Below are positions 55,354 through 64,000 of a stretch of 64,000 nt of DNA, one piece after another (position 1 is the stretch's first letter; every line of letters starts with the position of its first letter). The position numbers and the translations under genes are program-made. Origin of the DNA: Sialis fuliginosa (Eukaryota > Arthropoda > Insecta > Megaloptera > Sialidae); assembly GCA_961205875.1 (NCBI GenBank), contig OY540812.1, forward strand, positions 29,955,098 to 30,019,097, read 5' to 3'. Below the pieces are notes generated by a model. It saw only the letters and a list, made by a program, of their open reading frames with translations. It had not been told where the DNA came from and did not search any database.

Positions 55354-58300
55354 GAAAAATGTATGAGGTGCCAAATTTAAACAGTGATTAGAACATGTCC
55401 AGATGTATATTTCCTGAAAACTCCCTAGCAAAATTTGCTCCGGAACACCCTCAACCAAGGGCCCAAAGTTTTGTTTTACAAGGATTTTGTAAACACTCTG
55501 TATCTAAGGAACGGAATGTTCAATCAACCCCGTTTTTCGCATTTTAAACAGATAATTAAATTATCTACAACCTTTTTTATTATTATTTTAACCAAAAATA
55601 ATTGTATACCTTTCAAAATGGTGGTCAAACTAAAAATTTTACTTTAAAAATGTAAAATTTTGAGTTCGACAGCCTTTTTGATAGGTATAAAGTTATTTAT
55701 GACCAAGAATGTGTTATAATTGATTGTAGTACATTTAATTGTCTTTTAAAAAAAACAAAAATGGGGTAAATCGGACTTTTAGTTCACTAGATATAGTCAT
55801 TTTACGAAAGCATTGCAATGTCTAAATACGTTACGGTAAATATGTTCATACATACTTGGATTCGAGTCTTGTGTTTGGCGATATGGTACACTGAAATTAC
55901 TAATCTCATAAACTTCGGAAAGGTCTGAAAATGTTCTTCATAAAGTCTAGTATTAAGATTTATTTTAAATTAGTCCAATATTAGGTTTTGTTTGTATTTA
56001 TTCTTCCAGTACGTAATAAAGGAATATGTTAAATGTATAAAGATACATAAAAATTACATTTTTACATTACAATAAAATTTTGAAGTTTAGGATAATGTAT
56101 GAGGCATAAAATTATTAGAGCAATTAGAAATTAACGAGATGTATATTTCTTGAAAACTCCCAAAAAAAGGAGGGCCCGGAACACCCTCAACCAAGGGCCT
56201 AAAGTTTTGTTTAACAAGGATTTTGTAAACACACTATATCTAATGAACGGAATGTTCGATCTACCCCATCATTCGCATTTCAAACAGATAATAAAATTTT
56301 CTACAACCTTTTTTATTATTATTTTAACCAAAAATAATTGTAAACCTTTCAAAATGGCGGTCAAACTAAAAATTCTAATTTTAAAATGATTTTTTTTTAG
56401 TTAGGCAGCCATTTTGAATAACATAAAATCATTTTTGTTAAAACAGTCTTACTGTATATTATTGCACATTTAATTATCTATCCAAAACATGAAATATGGT
56501 GTTAATCTGATTTTCAGATCATTAGTTATAGTAATTTTACGAAACCATTATAATATCTTACATACTTGTGTTTGTGTCTTGTGTTTGACGACATGGTACA
56601 CCGAAATTATTAACCTCATAAACTTCGAAAAAGTCTAAAAATGTTCTTCATAAGGTCTAGTATTAAGATTTATTTTAAATTAGCTCAATAATAGATTTTG
56701 TTCGTATTTATTCTTCCAGTACGTAATATAGGAAGATGTTAAATGTATAGGTACATAAATATTGCTATTTTACATTACAATAAAATTTTGAATTTTAGGA
56801 TAATGTATGAGGTACTAAATTTAGCCAGTGGTTAAAACATACCAAGATGTGTATTTCCTGAAAACTCCCTTGCAAAGTTTACCCCGGAAGACCCTCAACG
56901 AAGAGCCTAAAGTTTTTTTTTTATAAGGATTTTGTAAACACACTATATCTAATGAACGGAATGTTCAATCTACCCCGTTTTTCGCATTTCAAACAGATAA
57001 TAAAATTGTCTACAACTTATTTTATTATTATTTTAATCGAACATAATTGTATACCTTACAAAATAACGGTTAAACAAAAAAAATTACTTTAAAAATAATG
57101 TGTTTTTGAGTTCGAGAGCATTTTTGATAGGTAAACAGTTATTTATGAGCATAAATGTGTCATAATTGATTGTAGTGCATTAAATTGTCTCTCCGAAAAA
57201 TTAAACATGGTGTTAAACGAACTCTTTGTTCACTAGATATATTCTGTCTACGAAACCATTATTTTATCTTATTGTTTTGATTGCATTTATTCTTTCAAAT
57301 GGAAATTATAAATATACAACATTTATAGGTACATAAAAATTTAATATTATTCAACTAATTTAAAATAAATCGTGACACTAGACTCTATGAGGAACATTTT
57401 CTGATATTTCCTAAGTTTATGAGTTTGATAATATCAGTGTACCATGTTGTCAAATATGAGACATAGACACAAGTATATAAGATAAAATAATGGTTTCGTA
57501 GACAGAATATATCTAGTGAACAAAGAGTTCGTTTAACACCATGTTTAATTTTTCGGAGAGACAATTTAATGCACTACAATCAATTATGACACATTTATGC
57601 TCATAAATAACTGTTTACCTATCAAAAATGCTCTCGAACTCAAAAACACATTATTTTTAAAGTAATTTTTTTTGTTTAACCGTTATTTTGTAAGGTATAC
57701 AATTATGTTCGATTAAAATAATAATAAAATAAGTTGTAGACAATTTTATTATCTGTTTGAAATGCGAAAAACGGGGTAGATTGAACATTCCGTTCATTAG
57801 ATATAGTGTGTTTACAAAATCCTTATAAAAAAAAAACTTTAGGCTCTTCGTTGAGGGTCTTCCGGGGTAAACTTTGCAAGGGAGTTTTCAGGAAATACAC
57901 ATCTTGGTATGTTTTAACCACTGGCTAAATTTAGTACCTCATACATTATCCTAAAATTCAAAATTTTATTGTAATGTAAAATAGCAATATTTATGTACCT
58001 ATACATTTAACATCTTCCTATATTACGTACTGGAAGAATAAATACGAACAAAATCTATTATTGAGCTAATTTAAAATAAATCTTAATACTAGACCTTATG
58101 AAGAACATTTTTAGACTTTTTCGAAGTTTATGAGGTTAATAATTTCGGTGTACCATGTCGTCAAACACAAGACACAAACACAAGTATGTAAGATATTATA
58201 ATGGTTTCGTAAAATTACTATAACTAATGATCTGAAAATCAGATTAACACCATATTTCATGTTTTGGATAGATAATTAAATGTGCAATAATATACAGTAA

Positions 58301-59395
58301 GACTGTTTTAACAAAAATGATTTTATGTTATTCAAAATGGCTGCCTAACTAAAAAAAAATCATTTTAAAATTAGAATTTTTAGTTTGACCGCCATTTTGA
58401 AAGGTTTACAATTATTTTTGGTTAAAATAATAATAAAAAAGGTTGTAGAAAATTTTATTATCTGTTTGAAATGCGAATGATGGGGTAGATCGAACATTCC
58501 GTTCATTAGATATAGTGTGTTTACAAAATCCTTGTTAAACAAAACTTTAGGCCCTTGGTTGAGGGTGTTCCGGGCCCTCCTTTTTTTGGGAGTTTTCAAG
58601 AAATATACATCTCGTTAATTTCTAATTGCTCTAATAATTTTATGCCTCATACATTATCCTAAACTTCAAAATTTTATTGTAATGTAAAAATGTAATTTTT
58701 ATGTATCTTTATACATTTAACATATTCCTTTATTACGTACTGGAAGAATAAATACAAACAAAACCTAATATTGGACTAATTTAAAATAAATCTTAATACT
58801 AGACTTTATGAAGAACATTTTCAGACCTTTCCGAAGTTTATGAGATTAGTAATTTCAGTGTACCATATCGCCAAACACAAGACTCGAATCCAAGTATGTA
58901 TGAACATATTTACCGTAACGTATTTAGACATTGCAATGCTTTCGTAAAATGACTATATCTAGTGAACTAAAAGTCCGATTTACCCCATTTTTGTTTTTTT
59001 TAAAAGACAATTAAATGTACTACAATCAATTATAACACATTCTTGGTCATAAATAACTTTATACCTATCAAAAAGGCTGTCGAACTCAAAATTTTACATT
59101 TTTAAAGTAAAATTTTTAGTTTGACCACCATTTTGAAAGGTATACAATTATTTTTGGTTAAAATAATAATAAAAAAGGTTGTAGATAATTTAATTATCTG
59201 TTTAAAATGCGAAAAACGGGGTTGATTGAACATTCCGTTCCTTAGATACAGAGTGTTTACAAAATCCTTGTAAAACAAAACTTTGGGCCCTTGGTTGAGG
59301 GTGTTCCGGAGCAAATTTTGCTAGGGAGTTTTCAGGAAATATACATCTGGACATGTTCTAACCACTGTTTAAATTTGGCACCTCATACATTTTCC
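55354..59395. repeat. Giant palindrome: two ~1.9 kb arms, each three tandem ~720 bp units
   Basis: Every position p in the left arm pairs with 114749-p in the right arm: 55435 with 59314, 56150 with 58599, 57270 with 57479. No net insertion or deletion separates the arms over ~1.9 kb, and only occasional substitutions are seen. The central spacer is 57271-57478. Inside each arm the marker ACCCTCAAC occurs at 55447, 56183 and 56891 (mirrored on the right), giving units of about 736 and 708 bp that are well diverged from one another. Small open frames mirrored in the arms follow from the repeat. A lone unit lies at 1452-2260. Confidence 0.97.
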
Positions 59396-59419
59396 TTGTA
59401 TTTTTTCCTTTATTTCCTG

Positions 59420-60900
59420 GGCTATATGTTTTTGACATTAATATGTTTTTTTATGTATTACGAAATATATATTCATAGTAGTAGGTTATATAAATAAATA
59501 TTTTTTCAAAAAATTTATATTTCAAAATTATTTAAAAAGATAGAAAGAACATGGAAGTAATGTATGGTTCTCCATACGGATATTTACCTATGTGTTAAAC
59601 ACTGATTATTGCAATTTTTTTATTTTTCGATGCTTTTAAACACTTAAAAAACTAAAAATGATTTGAGATTTGATGAATTTGTGCAATCAAGAGTAATTTA
59701 ACGATTATTAAAATTCAATTTTATTTTACTCATAAAAAATCGTGTTTTTAAATATTTTTTTATTTTACAGGAGAAGGCATTTTTAGGAAATACTTTCACT
59801 TATAAAACTAAAAAATAAAAGCAAATTTTGGCAGATACGATAGAAATTTCTGTAATTCTTGATGTTACCAACAATGAATATTTATGAATTAATAAATTAA
59901 AATGATTAGACCCAAGCCTGTTGACATCAAATTTGTGAAAAAAATATTAAATATTAAACATCATTTAAGATAAAATTGTCTTCTCTGAACCTTTTTAGCG
60001 GAAATCTCAGAATTACAAGGATTTACGTAACTAAATTTCAGCAAAATTGTTTTTTACGATATTTCGGCGATAGGGATCGATTTGATAACTCCAGATTATC
60101 CAAAAATAATATAAATTAATGAGGAAACGTAATAAAAAAATGATATCCGGTATTACAAAGAATTTGCTTCGGAGCAAAAGCTCAGCTAACGCTATATTAA
60201 TATTATATTAAATATAAATGACCACCCACTGCCAGTTCTAATCAATGATATGGTTTATATTTTACTAGCGTATTGGACCCGGTGTTTGTTGTAAAATTTT
60301 CTTAAAATAACCCCTGGCCCTTGGTAGATTGCGTTTATGCTATGCGGCCCAAAAGGTTCAAAAGGTTGGACACCTATATCTAGTGTTTCACGCCAGACAC
60401 TGGATGGGTATTTCAGAAACTGCAAACTTGTGTAATACGCTGAGATCAGTTTACGCTCTAGCGTAAATTTATAATCAGTATATCTCGACACTCAGAGCAG
60501 CTACTACACGGGTTTTCATCTTAAATTGTAGATCTCGATTAGAAAAATGAGGTTAAAGTAAAAATCAAAATATTTCACTAATTTTAATGCGTGAAAAACT
60601 TCATATTATAAAAAAAATAATTAAATATTGTATGTCCACGATTGCGTTTGTAAATATTAATTAATTGAATTGAAAAAAAATAAATTAAAGTATATCAGAA
60701 TATATTCTCTATGACCTAACGTTTTTAATTTTTTAAAATAAAATAATGAAATAAAAAGTAAATTTCGTATTTTCACGATTTTGTTTGAAAATATTAATTA
60801 ATTGAATTAAACAAAAAATAACAGTATAAGAATATATTCTCTACGAAGTAACGTTTTAAATTTTTTTTATTACAATTTTTTTAATTCAATAAAAAAATAG
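59420..60900. other. Unassigned stretch with a MITE end
   Basis: At 60149 TCCGGTATTACAAAGAATTT resembles the left end of the 18916 MITE family. The segment 60240-60500 is slightly richer in GC and carries a minus-strand frame without a recognisable domain. Two near-copies of TATTAATTAATTGAAT with AGAATATATTCTCTA (near 60655-60715 and 60790-60845) form a diverged tandem pair. Confidence 0.4.
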
Positions 60901-60907
60901 AAAGTAA

Positions 60908-62837
60908 AGGCTGTAGCCGGGTAGCAATGTAAAATCGGCCTCAACACGGATTTGGCTAATTTTTATTGTGAATGTTGCTCTTTATGTGAGCATTCTTATG
61001 CCCAATTATTAGCCTCCAAAAGTTGATCGTTTTTGAAAAAAAAATTATTTTCAATTTTTCAAAAATATTTTTTTTTAAGAATTTTTTTTTTTATTATGTT
61101 CAAACTATGGTACAATGTAAAAGTTGATATGGTGCATATAAGGTAAAATTTTCAAGAAGCTGCGCATACTCTATCAAATAAAAATTTTTTTTTGAAATTT
61201 TGAAAAAAAAATTTTTTTGGTTGTGGTTGAGCGACAACTTCAGATATTTCATGAAATAATCTTCATACTTTAGTATTACACCCTACCAAGTTTGAAAAGA
61301 ATCGAAGTGGTAGAACATACTTAAAAAAAATTAAAATCAATGGAAGTCAATATTAACATGTACAAATGCTATAGAAATAATGTAATATAAAAATAATATA
61401 AAAATGATATAAAAACAGTTATTTAAATAAAATTAACTCGAAATATTCAATAAAAACCCTTCTGTCTCCCACTGCCCGTTTGTCTTACCGTCTTGAACAT
61501 ATATACATTTCTTATGGTGATATACACATTACACATATAGTCTAGGCCACTTTACACGAAATAGAGTTTCTTTAAATAATTCATATAACAAAACTATTTC
61601 AATATACTTTTTTTTCGTTGTTGGATTGCACTGGAAGAGGAGGTAGGTGAAAATATTTAATTTAATATAAGGGTAGTAAAACTACACGATGGATCACTAA
61701 ATGTGTAATTTTGTATTTAAATAATATTAATATAAATGTATAATAAAATAATATAATGCAATATAATAAAATATAAGGGATGCTTAGGCGCCCCTAAAAA
61801 AACCTTGTACTTAAAAACGAATAATTTTGTTATTTTACATAATTCCACCTCACTTATTATTTTAAAGTTAAAGAAAGACAATAAGAACAGTTGGTGTTAG
61901 ATACTAGGTACATAGAAAGAGTTTAAATTGTATTTTGGGGAGAAAGAAGGCAAATTTTAAATTTCATATAAGGGTAGCATACAAAAACTAAATATGTTAA
62001 TTTTGTTCAAAAGCCTGCCAAAAATAAGAAAATTATTGTTTGGACGCCATATTGGTCGCCATCTTTCATATTGACTTCCGGTCAATGTTTCGGTTTGGTA
62101 ACAGGGATTTTCGGATTCAGCAGGGCCAAAATACTCTTAATAGCTTTGTTTGCAAAATGTTATACCAAGTACTTCAAGAAACCCAATTTCATGTAGTGGC
62201 TTGGACTAAATGTGTATATCACCATAATAAATGTATGTATGTTCAAGACGGTAAGACAAATGGGTAGTGGGAGACAGAAGCGTTTTTATTGAATATTTCG
62301 AGTTAATTTTATTTAAATAACTGTTTTTATATCATTTTTATATTATTTTTATATTACATTATTTCTATAGCATTTGTACATGTTAATATTGACTTCCATT
62401 GATTTTAATTTTTTTTAAGTATGTTCTACCACTTCGATTCTTTTCAAACTTGGTAGGGTGTAATACTAAAGTATGAAGATTATTTCATGAAATATCTGAA
62501 GTTGTCGCTCAACCACAACAAAAAAAAATTTTTTTTTCAAAATTTCAAAAAAAAAAATTTATTTGATAGAGTATGCGCAGCTTCTTGAAAATATTACCTG
62601 ATATGCACCTTATCAACTTCTACATTGTACCATAGTTTGAACTTAATAAAAAAAAAAAATTCTTAAAAAAAAAATATTTTTGAAAAATTGAAAATAATTT
62701 TTTTTTCAAAAACGATCAACTTTTGGAGGCTAATAATTGGGCATAAGAATGCTCACACAAAGAGCAACATTCACAATAAAAATTAGCCAAATCCGTGTTG
62801 AGGCCGATTTTACATTGCTACCCGGCTACAGCCTTTC
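60908..62837. repeat. Long inverted repeat, ~600 bp arms around a ~730 bp core
   Basis: AAGGCTGTAGCCGGGTAGCA, TTAGCCTCCAAAAGTTGATC and CTGTCTCCCACTGCCCGTTT at the left are mirrored by TGCTACCCGGCTACAGCC, GATCAACTTTTGGAGGCTAA and ATGGGTAGTGGGAGACAG at the right. The arms run to about 61505 and from about 62235. The core contains an open frame (62040-62267) with no known domain and CATATTGGTCGCCATCTTTC sequence. A foldback or long-TIR transposon is likely. Confidence 0.9.
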
Positions 62838-62871
62838 GGATTTCCACGATTTCATATGTTTTTAGACTATA

Positions 62872-63645
62872 CCTTTTACAGTATAAATTCACACATAATT
62901 TCAAATTAACGAAAACAGATTTCACACAAATGAAATATAATTTCACACTAACGAAAACTGATTTCACACAAATGAAAACAAAATTCACATATAGGAAAAT
63001 TAATTTTTTAAGTGTGATATTAATTTCAACGAAAGAATACATGTTTTTTATTCCTTATTATATTAACCCTAGCACCCTACACAGGGGTTACCCAAATCCC
63101 ACAAAATTTAATAAGATCTTCCTGATGCAATGATGCAGCATAATATCGTTTGACATGGAGCAATGTCTTCCAAAATAAGCATTAAATTTTTTTTAATGAT
63201 TGGAGCTTGATTATTAGCACATGTATAGAACAATATACATGAATTCTGCCCTGGATATATCGTTTTACTAACGATTTAAAGGAACTCCACTTTAAAAAAA
63301 CATTGCTATTGTGGCAATTTAAGAGATTTCACAACATCTTGAATATAACGATATCATTATTGCACCAGGAAGACCTTATTGAAATGCGATATAATTAACA
63401 TGTATAAGTATTTTATATTATAAGGAATAAAAAACTTTTAAATCTGCATTGATTTGTTGATATTAATTTCAATTTTTGTGCATTCTGTATACATTTGTGT
63501 GAAATCAGTTTTCTTTAATGTAAAATTATATTTCATTTGTGCGAAATCATTTTTCGTTAGTGTGAAACTATATTTCATTTGTGTGAAATCCGTTTTCGTT
63601 AATTTGAAATTATGTTTTATAAGTGTGAATTTATACTGTAAAAGG
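62872..63645. mobile_element. Inverted-repeat element with 42-bp (2 x 21) repeats in its arms
   Basis: CCTTTTACAGTATAAATTCA at the left is mirrored by TGAATTTATACTGTAAAAGG at the right, with TA on both outer sides. Within each arm a 42-bp unit repeats, made of two related 21-bp halves: AACGAAAACWGATTTCACACA and AATGAAATATAATTTCACACT (trimmed where variable). The left arm has about 2.5 units and the right arm about 3. Repetitive open frames (LTKTDFTQMKYNF) result from the 42-bp period. Confidence 0.85.
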
Positions 63646-63887
63646 TAAAGTTTACGGCAACATTTTATGTCAATTTTACAAATATTCAAACGTTTCTGTG
63701 TAACAAAAAAAAGTATCAATACATGAGTCTAGGTTTTATTCAACGTTACGGCCACATATTCACGTCAATACCTCGACTGTGCATGTAAACAAAGTCACAC
63801 CCATTTTTATTTTTTATTTTATTTTTTAATCGCGGAACCTCCAGAAAGGTTCCGCGGAACACAGTTTGAAGACCACTAGTCTATACC

Positions 63888-64000
63888 TTTTACAGTATAA
63901 ATTCACACTTATGAAACATAATTTCACATTAACGAAAACATATTTCACATAAATGAAATATAAAATCACATTAACAAAAACTGATTTCGCACAAATGAAA
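63888..64000. mobile_element. Second copy of the 42-bp-repeat element, cut by the window end
   Basis: TACCTTTTACAGTATAAATT then CACATTAACGAAAACATATT and further units repeat the left arm of 62872-63645. It runs off the window. Confidence 0.8.

Noticed and set aside
55435-59314. Four mirrored open frames of 70-79 codons
   Set aside because: They are identical because of the palindrome, lack domains, and lie in a repeat unit whose third copy does not keep the frame.
62795-63719. Open frames on both strands with LTKTDFTQMKYNF repeats
   Set aside because: They are produced by the 42-bp repeat of the inverted-repeat element and appear on both strands because of its symmetry.
36028-64000. Search for the first otoferlin exon (start Met and AKVTFRG-like sequence)
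   Set aside because: No minus-strand segment with suitable codons and a phase-0 donor was seen; the exon may be short and missed, or lie beyond the window.
1-64000. tRNA, rRNA and endogenous viral genes
   Set aside because: No cloverleaf with A and B boxes, no ribosomal sequence and no viral replicase or capsid motif was recognised by eye; a covariance-model and profile search would be needed to exclude them fully.

Overview
The window is eukaryotic nuclear DNA, very AT-rich, with spliceosomal introns, dense DNA-transposon debris and one recognisable large gene. It is most likely from an insect. The evidence is mariner, hAT, PIF/Harbinger-like and RTE-like ends, dispersed repeats of the type that begin accgacttcaaaaaaggagg, a short TTAGG run, and invertebrate-style coding exons. 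The order is not settled; several repeats resemble ones common in moths and butterflies, but that is only an impression.

Coding content is sparse. Four exons on the minus strand (35818-36027, 31856-32310, 27395-27581, 9047-9109) splice in a consistent frame into about 305 residues of an otoferlin-type ferlin: most of C2A, a long charged linker, and the start of C2B. The first exon and everything after early C2B were not found and probably lie outside the window. Introns are 3.5 kb, 4.3 kb and 18.3 kb.

Inside the 18.3 kb intron, on the same strand, sits a complete two-exon C2H2 zinc-finger gene (coding 23175-23276 and 17490-18737, 449 residues). It has 12 intact fingers, unusual S-N-K-R-P/S linkers, a higher-order three-finger repeat, and an end set by a one-base deletion in finger 13.

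The rest is repeats. Target-site duplications identify hAT-type elements at 3753-4202, 4702-5027, 9248-9920, 11204-11812, 22607-23073, 25105-25593 and 47645-47877. PIF/Harbinger-like MITEs lie at 32592-32950 and 35389-35675. A deleted mariner lies at 52302-53141, and TA-flanked terminal-inverted-repeat elements at 2621-3273, 48267-49624 and 62872-63645. A 9-bp-TSD MITE lies at 42081-42472. Several dispersed families recur (called R, S, T, U and X here).

Structurally the most striking items are a nearly perfect ~4 kb palindrome (55354-59395) whose arms are each three tandem ~720 bp units, two more long inverted repeats (60908-62837 and 14352-14820), a 160 bp tandem array (28979-30045), a 147/104 bp array (38640-39430), an element packed with TTACGTAA motifs (44957-45682), and an inverted pair of hammerhead-ribozyme-like motifs of the Penelope type (19356-19640). 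All family assignments are by eye; no database search was possible.
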